DNA from: an uncultured Victivallaceae bacterium
GTDB lineage: Bacteria > Verrucomicrobiota > Lentisphaeria > Victivallales > Victivallaceae
Direction: 5' to 3'
Assembly (NCBI GenBank): GCA_934663655.1
Contig: CAKUKT010000047.1
Coordinates: 1 to 12,148 of the forward strand
DNA: 12,148 bases
Part shown: piece by piece, positions 1 to 6,890 of the stretch
How positions within the stretch are numbered: the first letter of the stretch is position 1
Layout of the letters: every line of letters starts with the position of its first letter
Position numbers and translations under genes: made by a program
The notes under the pieces: generated by a model
Database searches by the model: none
The model's input: the letters and a program-made list of their open reading frames with translations, nothing else
What the model was told of the DNA's origin: nothing

Positions 1-692
1 CGGTAAGAGCGATCCGGCGAAACGAAGATCGTATCCTCGCCGCAATCGCAGATCGCCATGAACTCATGCGAAATCTTCCCCCCCATCATTCCGGAATTGG
101 ACTCGATCGAAAGCACATTATCCATACCGAGCCGCCGGAAAATCCGCACGTAGGCTTCGTGGGCGCGCAGATAATAGCGTTCGAGATCCTCCTGATCGGT
201 ATGGAAGCTGTAGGCGTCCTTCATCGTAAATTCCCGGGTGCGGATCAGTCCGGCACGCGGCCTCGCCTCGTCCCGGTACTTGGTCTGAATCTGATAGAGC
301 ATCACCGGCAGCTGCTTGTAACTGGTGATCTCGCTGCGAACCAGCGCGGTCACACACTCCTCGTGGGTCATCGCCAGCAACATCGGCTTGTCGTTGCGGT
401 CGCGGAAACGCAGCAATTCAGCGCCAACCGATTCATAGCGACCGGACTCCTGCCAGAGTTCGGCCGGAAGCGCCACCGGCATCAGCACCTCCTGGCCGTC
501 GATCCGGTTCATCTCCTCGCGGATGATCGCCTCGATCTTGTCGACGATCCGCTTCCCGGCCGGAAGCAGCGAATATATCCCCGCTGATACCGGACGGATG
601 TAACCGCCCCGGATCAGAAATTTATGACTTATCGTCCTGGCGTCCTTGGGATCTTCCTTGAGCCGGCGACCGGCGAGTTTGCTCATGCGCAT
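1..692 (-). CDS. proS: Prolyl-tRNA synthetase, N-terminal part (runs off the left edge)
   Basis: This class II aminoacyl-tRNA synthetase charges tRNA-Pro with proline in the cytoplasm. Translating the minus strand from the ATG at 692 gives 230 codons with no stop before the edge. The protein opens MRMSKLAGR, the usual start of bacterial ProRS. Motif 1 lies around residues 29-50 (GGYIRPVSAGIYSLLPAGKR), the THEE loop that contacts ATP/proline is at 109-112, and motif 2 spans about 140-165 (YRDEARPRAG...REFTMKDAYSF). The bacterial insertion (editing) domain would start near the window edge and cannot be judged. A second in-frame ATG at 686 is possible, but the MRMSK start fits the family. The Shine-Dalgarno sequence is weak. 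The gene is divergent from the dCMP deaminase, with a promoter candidate at 774-802. Confidence 0.97.
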   Translation of the reverse strand, partial: MRMSKLAGRRLKEDPKDARTISHKFLIRGGYIRPVSAGIYSLLPAGKRIVDKIEAIIREEMNRIDGQEVLMPVALPAELWQESGRYESVGAELLRFRDRNDKPMLLAMTHEECVTALVRSEITSYKQLPVMLYQIQTKYRDEARPRAGLIRTREFTMKDAYSFHTDQEDLERYYLRAHEAYVRIFRRLGMDNVLSIESNSGMMGGKISHEFMAICDCGEDTIFVSPDRSY

Positions 693-742
693 GATATTTT
701 GGTTCCATTCCGGGATAATTGTTTTTATTTCTTAATAAGACA

Positions 743-759
743 CGGGCGTATCGCGCCCG
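743..759 (-). other. GC-rich hairpin in the proS leader
   Basis: CGGGCG (743-748) and CGCCCG (754-759) form a perfect 6-bp inverted repeat with a 5-nt loop. It lies inside the predicted untranslated leader of proS, about 50 nt before the start codon. The T-rich side is on neither strand immediately after the stem, so a plain terminator is unlikely. I do not see a T-box specifier or antiterminator pattern. Confidence 0.35.
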
Positions 760-773
760 CGCAAGCATTTAAA

Positions 774-802
774 AATATAGCACACCGGAGGCAAAAAAGC
801 AA
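774..802 (-). promoter_or_regulatory. Candidate sigma70-type promoter for proS
   Basis: On the minus strand TTGCTT (797-802) and TATATT (774-779) are separated by 17 bp. Transcription would begin near 767, leaving a leader of about 75 nt before the proS ATG at 692. The leader contains a perfect 6-bp GC hairpin at 743-759. The call rests on motif match and position only. Confidence 0.5.
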
Positions 803-821
803 CAATATCCACCCCGGCGGC

Positions 822-850
822 TTGATTTTTTCTCCACCGGATGGTAAATT
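822..850 (+). promoter_or_regulatory. Candidate promoter for the dCMP deaminase-rfaE2 unit
   Basis: TTGATT (822-827) and TAAATT (845-850) are separated by 17 bp, in the divergent gap in front of the gene starting at 962. The start point would be near 857, giving a leader of about 105 nt. Both hexamers have mismatches, so this is only a candidate. Confidence 0.4.
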
Positions 851-961
851 TATCGGAAAACATCGACGTTGTCATCCGGTTGTGTTGACGCCGGTGCTTG
901 CTTTCAGGGGAAGCGGCCGCAACCATCCGGTGCCGGTCAGCCAACTTCTTGAGGGAAAACC

Positions 962-1435
962 ATGAGCGGAAAACCAGAGCGTCCCGACTGGGATCACTAC
1001 TTCATGAGCATTGCGCAGGTCGCCGCCAGCCGGAGCAACTGCTGTCGTCGTCAGGTGGCGGCGGTGCTGGTTCGAGATTCGCGCATCATCTCCACCGGAT
1101 ACAACGGCACCCCGCGTGGAGTGCGCAACTGTTCCGACGGCGGCTGTCCGCGTTGTAATTCCGATGTGCCGTCGGGTGAAAACCTGTCGTCATGCCTGTG
1201 CAGCCATGCCGAGGAAAATGCGATCGTACAGGCGGCTTACCACGGCATCATGGTCAAGGGTTCGACGCTCTACACCACCTTCAGCCCCTGTCTGCTGTGC
1301 GCAAAAATGATCATCAACGCCGGCATCGTTGAAGTGGTCTACCACCAGCGTTATTCGATTGATTCGGTATCGATGGCCCTGCTCAACGAAGCGGGGGTCC
1401 GAGTTCGTCCGCTTTCCGGCGAGGACGAGCCATGA
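962..1435 (+). CDS. Deoxycytidylate (dCMP) deaminase, ComEB-type
   Basis: The protein (157 aa) belongs to the zinc-dependent cytidine/deoxycytidylate deaminase family. It should convert dCMP to dUMP, the precursor of dTMP. The zinc and catalytic signature is clear: HAE at residues 82-84 (H82 ligand, E84 proton shuttle) and PCLLC at 109-113 (C110 and C113 ligands). The GYNGTPRG segment at 46-53 and the Cys-rich insert between about 57 and 80 (C57, C62, C65, C78, C80) are typical of the dCMP deaminase branch, as in B. subtilis ComEB, rather than of tRNA adenosine or guanine deaminases. The ATG at 962 is preceded by GAGGG (951-955) at good spacing. The stop overlaps the next start as ATGA, so translation of the two genes is probably coupled. 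The length is normal for the family. Confidence 0.93.
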   Translation: MSGKPERPDWDHYFMSIAQVAASRSNCCRRQVAAVLVRDSRIISTGYNGTPRGVRNCSDGGCPRCNSDVPSGENLSSCLCSHAEENAIVQAAYHGIMVKGSTLYTTFSPCLLCAKMIINAGIVEVVYHQRYSIDSVSMALLNEAGVRVRPLSGEDEP

Positions 1436-1923
1436 ACGATCAGGAGCGCATACTCTCCCTCGAATCGGCGGCCGCCTGGCATGAACAGCTGCGCCGGGAA
1501 GGGAAACGCCTGGCCGTGACCAACGGCTGCTTTGACCTGCTGCACCGCGGCCACGCCGAATATCTGCGCATCGCCCGCGATCAGGCGGATGCGCTGCTGG
1601 TGCTGATCAATTCCGACGCTTCGGTCCGTGCGCTCAAGGGCCCGACGCGGCCGATTGTGGGCGAAGCCGACCGGGCGGCGCTGCTGGCGTCGTTGCGTGC
1701 CGTCGACCGGGTGGTGATATTTCCGGGAACGCGCTGCGCCGAAGAGCTGGCGGTACTGCGTCCGGAGATCTACGTCAAGGCCGGAGACTACACCCTCGAC
1801 ACGCTGGACCCGTCGGAACGCGACGCTCTGCTCGCCGCAGGATCCGAAATTATTTTCGTACCTTTCGTCTCCGGCTTCTCCACCAGCGGCATCGTCGCCG
1901 AAATCCGGGACCGAAAAGGTTGA
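1432..1923 (+). CDS. rfaE2: D-glycero-beta-D-manno-heptose 1-phosphate adenylyltransferase (standalone RfaE2/HldE C-domain)
   Basis: This 163-aa nucleotidyltransferase of the HIGH/cytidylyltransferase-like fold should attach AMP to heptose 1-phosphate to give ADP-heptose for the LPS inner core. The nucleotide-binding signature NGCFDLLHRGH is at residues 31-41, with the HxGH-type motif H38-R-G-H41. NSDASVRALKGP follows, then KAGDYT, and the C-terminal FSTSGIV at 149-155 matches the FSTT-type motif near the end of RfaE2 proteins. In E. coli this domain is fused to a sugar kinase (HldE). Here it stands alone, so a separate HldA/RfaE1 kinase should exist elsewhere. The start ATG overlaps the dCMP deaminase stop by 4 bp. 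The tig promoter candidate begins over its stop codon. Related cytidylyltransferases (TagD, PCT) are less likely given the NGCFDLLHRGH and KAGDYT signatures. Confidence 0.92.
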   Translation: MNDQERILSLESAAAWHEQLRREGKRLAVTNGCFDLLHRGHAEYLRIARDQADALLVLINSDASVRALKGPTRPIVGEADRAALLASLRAVDRVVIFPGTRCAEELAVLRPEIYVKAGDYTLDTLDPSERDALLAAGSEIIFVPFVSGFSTSGIVAEIRDRKG

Positions 1924-1947
1924 AATTACTTAAAATCATGCTATATT
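1920..1947 (+). promoter_or_regulatory. Candidate promoter for tig
   Basis: TTGAAA (1920-1925) and TATATT (1942-1947) are separated by 16 bp. The -35 box overlaps the TGA stop of rfaE2 (1921-1923). Transcription would start near 1954 and leave a leader of about 72 nt, which contains a short TCCCG-CATGA-CGGGA hairpin at 1986-2000 just before the ribosome binding site. The A/T-rich composition stands out from the surrounding coding DNA. Confidence 0.5.
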
Positions 1948-2025
1948 TGGTAATTTAACAACGATTTTACAATCTGGTATTTCAATCCCGCATGACGGGA
2001 ACACTCAGAAAGGATATTTTTACCG

Positions 2026-3336
2026 ATGGCGCAATCTCTTATCGACTCTCTGGTAATGGAGCAGCAGACGCCGCGTCCGTGCGGGCGCGATTTTCTCTTC
2101 ACGGTCCCCGAAGCCGCGGTCAAGGCGGAATCCGCCCGGGTGATGAACTTCATCGCCGGTTCGGTTCAGCTTCCTGGTTTCCGTCAGGGCAAGGCGCCGC
2201 TCAATCTGGTCAAGAGCAAATACGCCGACGCGATCCGTGACGAGCTGCGCAACCGCTGCGTCTCCGCCGCCGCCGAAAAGATCGAGAAACTTGAGGATAT
2301 CGATGTGCTGACGCTGAGTTTCAAGGAACAGCCGGATATTCGCGATGGAGAGGAGATCAAATTCTCGTTCACCGCCGATGTGGCTCCGGAGTTCGATCTC
2401 GGTGATTACAAATCGATCAAGGTGGATATTCCGCTCGATCAGGTTACCGACGAAGATATCGACAAGAAGATCGAACTCTACCGCGGGATGTACGGCACCT
2501 ATGCCGAAATCGATGACAAAGCCGCGGCCGAGGATATGCTCAAGGTCAACTACAAGAGCGATTACACTCTTCCCGAGGATGCGACCGCCACGCTGAAGCG
2601 TCAGATTTCCGCTGAAAATACGTTCCTCTGGCTCAGCGAACCGGAACTCATTCCCGGCTGCATCGCCGCACTGACCGGCAAGGGCAAGGGCGAGACCGTG
2701 GTTTTCACCGCGGAATACCCGGCGGATTTCCGTGAAAAGGAGCTGGCCGGCAAGAAGCTCGAGTACAGCGTGGAGATTCTCGATGTTCAGCGCCGCACCA
2801 AACTTTCCGACGCGGAACTGATCGAAAAGCTCGGGGTTGACTCCATCGAGAAATTCCGGGAAATCCTCCGCAGCCAGAGCGAGAACGAGCAGCGCAACAA
2901 GCAGCTCAACGCCGCTGCCGACGCGGTCTACCGCCGTCTTGAAGAGAGCGCCGGCGAGTTCGACCTCCCGCAGTCGCTGCTGGAGAACGAAATCCAGAAG
3001 GAGATCCAGCGGATCGCCCGGGAGACCGTCAAGAGCGAAGAGGAGGCCGAGAAGTTCAAGGCCGATATCGAAGCCCACCGTAGCGAGGCGGAAAAGAGCG
3101 CCCGGGCGAACTTGCGCCGGATGCTGATTCTCCGTAAACTGGCGAAACTTGAAAAGACCGCGCTCGAACCCGGCGAACTGGAATATCGTATGCGCGCGAT
3201 GTCCGGCTATTACGGTTACAAGCCCAACAAATTCCGCGACATGATGGAGAAATCCGGCGCAATCGATGAACTCCGGATGGACATCATCAACAGCAAGGCG
3301 CTCGAAACTCTCGCCCGGGAAGCAGTGGTTAAATAA
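2026..3336 (+). CDS. tig: Trigger factor, ribosome-associated chaperone/peptidyl-prolyl isomerase
   Basis: Trigger factor binds near the ribosome exit tunnel and shields nascent chains. The 436-aa length is typical. The N-terminal ribosome-binding domain carries the signature loop GFRQGKAP at residues 51-58, which docks on ribosomal protein L23 in characterised members. A middle FKBP-like PPIase region runs from about 165 to 245. Its end is recognisable (IPGCIAALTGKGKGE near 209-223, then ELAGKKLEYSVEIL), but the front half is divergent. The helical C-terminal chaperone domain fills the rest and is rich in Glu, Lys and Arg, as usual. The ATG at 2026 is preceded by AAAGGA (2009-2014), spaced about 11 nt. 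It lies upstream of clpP and clpX in the common tig-clpP-clpX order, but with a 205-bp gap full of hairpins. An ATG at 1992 is in another frame and is not its start. Confidence 0.95.
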   Translation: MAQSLIDSLVMEQQTPRPCGRDFLFTVPEAAVKAESARVMNFIAGSVQLPGFRQGKAPLNLVKSKYADAIRDELRNRCVSAAAEKIEKLEDIDVLTLSFKEQPDIRDGEEIKFSFTADVAPEFDLGDYKSIKVDIPLDQVTDEDIDKKIELYRGMYGTYAEIDDKAAAEDMLKVNYKSDYTLPEDATATLKRQISAENTFLWLSEPELIPGCIAALTGKGKGETVVFTAEYPADFREKELAGKKLEYSVEILDVQRRTKLSDAELIEKLGVDSIEKFREILRSQSENEQRNKQLNAAADAVYRRLEESAGEFDLPQSLLENEIQKEIQRIARETVKSEEEAEKFKADIEAHRSEAEKSARANLRRMLILRKLAKLEKTALEPGELEYRMRAMSGYYGYKPNKFRDMMEKSGAIDELRMDIINSKALETLAREAVVK

Positions 3337-3357
3337 CCGTTGTGAGTTTCATACAAG

Positions 3358-3395
3358 TCGCCCGGCCCCGCCGGGCGATGTCGTCTCGGGGCCGG
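3358..3395 (+). promoter_or_regulatory. Mutually exclusive GC hairpins in the tig-clpP gap
   Basis: TCGCCCGG (3358-3365) pairs perfectly with CCGGGCGA (3371-3378) over a 5-nt loop. The overlapping CCGGCCCCG (3362-3370) pairs perfectly with CGGGGCCGG (3387-3395). The two stems share bases and cannot form together. Neither is followed by a T run. The first stem lies 21 nt after the tig stop and may simply stabilise the tig 3' end. Combined with the downstream terminator-like stem it may form an attenuator, which is an inference. Confidence 0.5.
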
Positions 3396-3401
3396 AAATT
3401 C

Positions 3402-3453
3402 ATCCGGCTCGTTGACGTATAAACTTTGCGGATGAGTTGTCAGCCGGATTTTT
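3402..3453 (+). terminator. Terminator-like stem with T run between tig and clpP
   Basis: ATCCGGCT (3402-3409) pairs with AGCCGGAT (3442-3449), followed directly by TTTT (3450-3453). The stem is perfect over 8 bp, but the loop is long (32 nt). TCATCCG (3400-3406) can instead pair with CGGATGA (3429-3435), and TCCGGC (3403-3408) can pair with GCCGGA (3391-3396), so competing folds exist. It could end tig transcripts or control readthrough into clpP. I see no convincing promoter for clpP after it. Confidence 0.45.
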
Positions 3454-3541
3454 CATCTGCGAAGAGGCGGCCGGGAAAAATTCAGGTTTCCCCGCGCCGG
3501 AGTGGTGACGCAGACACAACCGCAAAAGGAGGATTCTCCAG

Positions 3542-4144
3542 ATGGAAAAAAAATCTTATCTGATCCCGACAGTGATCGAACAAACCGGTCAGGGCGAACG
3601 GGCTTTCGATATTTTCAGCCGCCTGCTCAAGGACCGGATCATTGTCCTCGGCACCCCGATTGATGACGCGGTCGCGGCGCTGGTGGTCGCCCAGCTGCTC
3701 TTCCTGCAGGCCGAAGATCCCAAAAAGGATATCGATCTCTACATCAACAGTCCCGGTGGTTCGGTGACCGCCGGCCTCGCGATTTACGATACCATGCAGC
3801 TGGTCAGCTGCGACGTAAAAACCTATTGCGTCGGCCAGTGCGCGTCGATGGGAGCGGTGCTGCTCTCCGCCGGCGCGCCCGGTAAACGCTTTGCCCTGCC
3901 CAACAGCCGGATCATGATCCACCAGCCGTGGGGCGGTGCTGAGGGAACCGCCGCCGACATCGACATTCAGGCCAAGGAGATTCTGCGCCTCAAGGCGATG
4001 CTCAACGGAATCCTCTCCCGGCATACCGGCCAGGGAATCCGCAAGATCACCCAGGATACCGAACGGGATTTCTTCATGGGAGCCGAAGAGGCGGTCAAGT
4101 ACGGTATCGTCGACCGGGTGCTGGCAAAGAATCAGGGTAAATAA
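3542..4144 (+). CDS. clpP: ATP-dependent Clp protease proteolytic subunit
   Basis: This 200-aa serine peptidase forms the tetradecameric barrel that degrades proteins fed to it by ClpX or ClpA/C. The catalytic triad is S102 (in GQCASMGA), H127 (in MIHQPWGG) and D176 (in DTERD). The spacing of 25 and 49 residues equals that of E. coli ClpP. The [15 protein letters not shown] segment at 69-83 builds the oxyanion hole. C100 two residues before the nucleophile replaces the more usual alanine. A perfect AAGGAGG (3526-3532) lies 9 nt before the ATG, the strongest ribosome site in this block. The N-terminus is short and starts close to the mature region ([10 protein letters not shown]), so little or no propeptide is expected. 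The gene is 1 bp from clpX and surely co-transcribed with it. Confidence 0.97.
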   Translation: MEKKSYLIPTVIEQTGQGERAFDIFSRLLKDRIIVLGTPIDDAVAALVVAQLLFLQAEDPKKDIDLYINSPGGSVTAGLAIYDTMQLVSCDVKTYCVGQCASMGAVLLSAGAPGKRFALPNSRIMIHQPWGGAEGTAADIDIQAKEILRLKAMLNGILSRHTGQGIRKITQDTERDFFMGAEEAVKYGIVDRVLAKNQGK

Positions 4145-4145
4145 A

Positions 4146-5432
4146 GTGACTAAACGCAAAAAGCTCACCTGCGCCTTCTGCGGGGTAACCACCGATGATC
4201 AACCGACGAGCGAATGGTTCGTGCAGAGCCTGCTCGACGGTTTCGGCATCTGTTCCAACTGTGCCGATAAACTCGGATCATTCCGTGAGGAACGGGGGGG
4301 AACGCAACCCCGGAAATCCCGCCCCTCCTCCCCCGTGAGCGAACTCAAGGTGCCCCGCCCCGCTGACATCAAAGCTGAACTTGACCGTTACGTAATCGGT
4401 CAGGAGGAGGCCAAAAAGGTGCTCTCGGTCGCGGTGCACAATCATTACAAACGACTTCAGAGCAAGTTCAACGGCAGGGAAGACGATGAGTTTGCCGACG
4501 TGGAACTCGACAAGAGCAACGTGCTGCTGATCGGTCCCACCGGCAGCGGCAAGACCCTGCTCGCCCAGACGCTCGCCCGGCTGCTCGACGTGCCGCTGGC
4601 GATCTCCGACGCGACGACGCTCACCGAGGCCGGTTATGTCGGCGAGGATGTTGAAAACATCCTGCTCCGCCTCTATCAGGCCGCCGACGGTAATCTCGAA
4701 CGCGCCCAGATCGGCATTATCTATATCGACGAACTGGACAAAATCGCCCGGAAAAGCGAAAACGTTTCGATCACCCGGGATGTTTCCGGCGAAGGTGTTC
4801 AGCAGGCGCTGCTGAAGATCCTCGAAGGCACCGTCGCCAACGTGCCGCCGCAGGGTGGCCGCAAGCATCCGCAGCAGGAGTTTCTGCACATTGATACGAG
4901 CAACATACTCTTTATCTGCGGTGGCGCCTTCGTCGGACTGGACAAGATCATCCAGCGTCGCTGCGGACGCCGGGTGCTCGGATTCGCGGAGGAGGACGGC
5001 AAAGCGACCGCTCTGGAAGCCGAACGTGAATCGCTCAAAAACGATCCGTTCTCGCACTGCGAAACCGAGGATCTGATCCATTTCGGACTGATCCCGGAAC
5101 TGGTGGGCCGTCTGCCGGTGCTGACCGCTTTGAAGCCGCTCAGCCGCGAAGACCTCATCCGGGTCATGACTGAACCGAAGAACGCGCTGATCCGCCAGTA
5201 CCGGAAAATGCTCGCGATGGAGAATGTCGATCTCGAATTTACCACTGGTGCACTTCAGGAACTTGCCGCCATGGCGGAAAAACGCGGCACCGGTGCGCGG
5301 GGACTCCGGGCGATCCTGGAGAAATTGATGCTCGACGTCATGTTCGACGCCCCCTCCGCCGGTGATAAAAAGAGACGCTGCGTGATCGACGAAAACATGG
5401 TCCGCAGTCAGACCCGGCCCCATCTGCAGTAA
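4146..5432 (+). CDS. clpX: ClpX, AAA+ unfoldase of the ClpXP protease
   Basis: ClpX recognises tagged substrates, unfolds them with ATP and passes them to ClpP. The start is the GTG at 4146, 1 bp after the clpP stop, with AGGG at 4134-4137. It gives 428 aa, the usual size, and places the zinc finger at the N-terminus (C9, C12, C36, C39). The AAA+ core shows Walker A GPTGSGKT (130-137), the pore loop GYVGED (163-168), Walker [10 protein letters not shown] with D195/E196, the RKH pore-2 loop (239-241), and a C-terminal sensor-2 GARGLR. The ClpP-docking tripeptide reads LGF (278-280) where E. coli has IGF, a conservative change. The reading frame stays open upstream to 3936, but that stretch overlaps clpP and is not the start. 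A terminator candidate follows at 5459. Confidence 0.97.
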   Translation: MTKRKKLTCAFCGVTTDDQPTSEWFVQSLLDGFGICSNCADKLGSFREERGGTQPRKSRPSSPVSELKVPRPADIKAELDRYVIGQEEAKKVLSVAVHNHYKRLQSKFNGREDDEFADVELDKSNVLLIGPTGSGKTLLAQTLARLLDVPLAISDATTLTEAGYVGEDVENILLRLYQAADGNLERAQIGIIYIDELDKIARKSENVSITRDVSGEGVQQALLKILEGTVANVPPQGGRKHPQQEFLHIDTSNILFICGGAFVGLDKIIQRRCGRRVLGFAEEDGKATALEAERESLKNDPFSHCETEDLIHFGLIPELVGRLPVLTALKPLSREDLIRVMTEPKNALIRQYRKMLAMENVDLEFTTGALQELAAMAEKRGTGARGLRAILEKLMLDVMFDAPSAGDKKRRCVIDENMVRSQTRPHLQ

Positions 5433-5458
5433 CCATCGGCAACCGGACCGGAAAATGG

Positions 5459-5509
5459 ATGCGGCGGGAGTGGTTGAGCTATTCCGAAAACCGCCCTCCC
5501 CCGCATTTT
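5459..5509 (+). terminator. Candidate intrinsic terminator after clpX
   Basis: ATGCGG (5459-5464) plus GGGAG (5466-5470) pair with CTCCC (5496-5500) plus CCGCAT (5501-5506), an 11-bp stem with one bulged C. A further GGTT/AACC pairing is possible inside the loop. TTT follows, then AAAT, so the T run is short. It lies 27 nt after the clpX stop and marks the probable end of the clpP-clpX unit. Confidence 0.55.
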
Positions 5510-5595
5510 AAATCTTCCACCCGGAACCAGCAGGGTATCGCCCGCCGGTGGGGCGCCTCGCCTGCCCTTCCTGGTATTCGCAGTCAAAAAAGCCC

Positions 5596-5613
5596 CGGCG
5601 GTGATTTCCGCCG
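5596..5613 (-). other. Hairpin with a T run on the minus strand
   Basis: CGGCGG (5596-5601) and CCGCCG (5608-5613) form a perfect 6-bp stem with a 6-nt loop. Read on the minus strand the stem is followed by GGGC and then six T residues, the form of an intrinsic terminator facing left. No leftward gene is present immediately to its right. It sits just upstream of the SGNH hydrolase ribosome site. It could block antisense transcription or act as a 5' leader hairpin for the hydrolase mRNA. Confidence 0.3.
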
Positions 5614-5642
5614 CCGTCAGCAACAGTTATCGGAGGTTGATT

Positions 5643-6785
5643 ATGAGATTGTTTTCATTGCTCCTGTTGTCGGCAGCCTGGCTGATTACTGCCCGGGCGG
5701 AATCATTGTCTTTTCAGTTGCCGGAGAAGCTTCATGCCGTACCGGGGATCGAAACCAACATCTATTTCGACAATCTGGTTCTTGTTCCGAACCCGGACAA
5801 CTACATTTTCGACGTCGAAGCCGATATCGGCCGTCACGAACAGCGCCGCTGGACCTTCACTCCGGAAACCGGCGACGTCGGTTCCCATGAGGTTAAAATC
5901 CGGGTGTCGGACGGGGAAAAGCTCCTCGCCGAAGGAGTAATTCAGGTGGAAGTGGTTCCGGCGGACGCCGGACATGACCGGGAAATCACGCTGTTGATCG
6001 TCGGCGACAGCCATACCGCCCGCGCGGTTTATCCGCTCCACCTCCGCCACCGACTCGCGGCCGAAGGCAATCCCCGGGTAAAAATGATCGGCACCAACGG
6101 CCCGGAATGGACCCCCGGCAAGGATGGGGTGTCGTTCGAGGGATACGGCGGCTGGCGCTGGGAAACCTATCTGTCGAAAACCGCCCCGGACAATCCGGAC
6201 AAACCGCATCCCAACGATGTGGCAAGTCCATTTCTCAAGGTGTCCGACGGAGGCGCCGAACTCGATTTTCAAGGCTATCTGAACCGCGTCAACGACGGCA
6301 AGGCTCCCGATTTCATCATGATCATGCTCGGCTGCAATGACATTTTCGGTGCGGTTGACGCGACGCTCGAGGCGCGGGTGAAAAGCATTGTCGACGGCGA
6401 CGCCGCCCGGTTGCTCGGGGAATTTCGCCGGGTCGCCCCTCAGGCGCAAATCGGTCTGGCGCTGGTGATCCCGCCGGCCGCCTCACAGGATCCATTCGGC
6501 TTGAACTACGGTTCCGGGCAAAGCCGCTGGCAGTATAAACGCAACGCCCACCGGCTCAACGCGGCGCTGCTGTCGCGTTTCGGCGGGGACGCGGTTCCCG
6601 GCATATCCCTGATCCCGGTCAACCTGAACCTCGATTGCGTGAACAACTATCCGTTTTACACCGCGCCGGTCAATCAGGGAAATCCGGTGGAAATCCGCCG
6701 CCAGTATGATTCAGTACATCCGGCTCCCGAAGGTTACCATCAGATCGGCGATACGATTTTCGCCTGGCTGAAATCCCGGCTTTAA
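5643..6785 (+). CDS. Secreted SGNH/GDSL-family hydrolase with N-terminal Ig-like domain
   Basis: This 380-aa exported esterase-like enzyme starts at the ATG at 5643, 6 nt after GGAGG (5632-5636). It opens with a Sec signal peptide (Arg2, hydrophobic run L3-T16, likely cleavage after ARA at 17-19) and no lipobox Cys. Residues about 20-112 look like a beta-sandwich Ig-like domain (WTFTP, DVGSHEVKIRVSDG, VEVV). The SGNH domain follows, with block I GDSH (121-124; nucleophile S123), a Gly-rich block II candidate GGWRWETY, block III GCND (230-233, oxyanion Asn232), and block V DSVH (356-359; D356 and H359). The family acts on ester groups, often acetyl groups of polysaccharides. The substrate cannot be read from the sequence. 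The gene stands alone, after the clpX terminator and converging on the UDP-glucose dehydrogenase gene. The frame is open upstream to an ATG at 5601, but that start would put charged residues ahead of the signal peptide. Confidence 0.88.
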   Translation: MRLFSLLLLSAAWLITARAESLSFQLPEKLHAVPGIETNIYFDNLVLVPNPDNYIFDVEADIGRHEQRRWTFTPETGDVGSHEVKIRVSDGEKLLAEGVIQVEVVPADAGHDREITLLIVGDSHTARAVYPLHLRHRLAAEGNPRVKMIGTNGPEWTPGKDGVSFEGYGGWRWETYLSKTAPDNPDKPHPNDVASPFLKVSDGGAELDFQGYLNRVNDGKAPDFIMIMLGCNDIFGAVDATLEARVKSIVDGDAARLLGEFRRVAPQAQIGLALVIPPAASQDPFGLNYGSGQSRWQYKRNAHRLNAALLSRFGGDAVPGISLIPVNLNLDCVNNYPFYTAPVNQGNPVEIRRQYDSVHPAPEGYHQIGDTIFAWLKSRL

Positions 6786-6823
6786 CCTTTCTGTCCGCAC
6801 CGGGCGGAAGCGCTGATCTCATT

Positions 6824-6867
6824 GCCGCCGCGGTCGCAGTTCCCGGGTTTCCCCGCTCATCGGCGGC
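6824..6867. other. Convergent intergenic hairpin
   Basis: The 105-bp gap between two converging genes contains GCCGCCG (6824-6830) pairing with CGGCGGC (6861-6867) over a 30-nt loop, and a smaller TCCGC/GCGGA stem at 6794-6808. Neither is followed by a T run on either strand. This is the expected place for a shared terminator, but support is weak. Confidence 0.25.
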
Positions 6868-6890
6868 GGGAAAGTGCCGGGAATCGTGAT

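Noticed and set aside
66..587. Rightward open frame of 173 codons at the left edge
   Set aside because: It is the complement of proS, whose class II synthetase motifs are unmistakable on the other strand.
873..890. CATCCGG plus GTTGACG found both here and at 3401-3417
   Set aside because: The halves are spaced differently (4 and 3 bp), neither copy has a matching -10 box downstream, and CCGG-rich words are frequent in this DNA, so a shared control motif is not supported.
2020..3078. Long open frame of 352 codons antisense to tig
   Set aside because: It lies opposite a clear trigger factor gene, has low-complexity Leu/Asp/Arg-rich sequence and no family signature. Such antisense frames are common in GC-rich coding DNA.
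3936..4145. Upstream extension of clpX inside clpP
   Set aside because: The extra 70 residues are clpP read out of frame. The GTG at 4146 gives the normal ClpX length and N-terminal zinc finger.
4278..5423. Open frame of 381 codons antisense to clpX
   Set aside because: Mirror of the clpX codon pattern; no recognisable motif or ribosome site.
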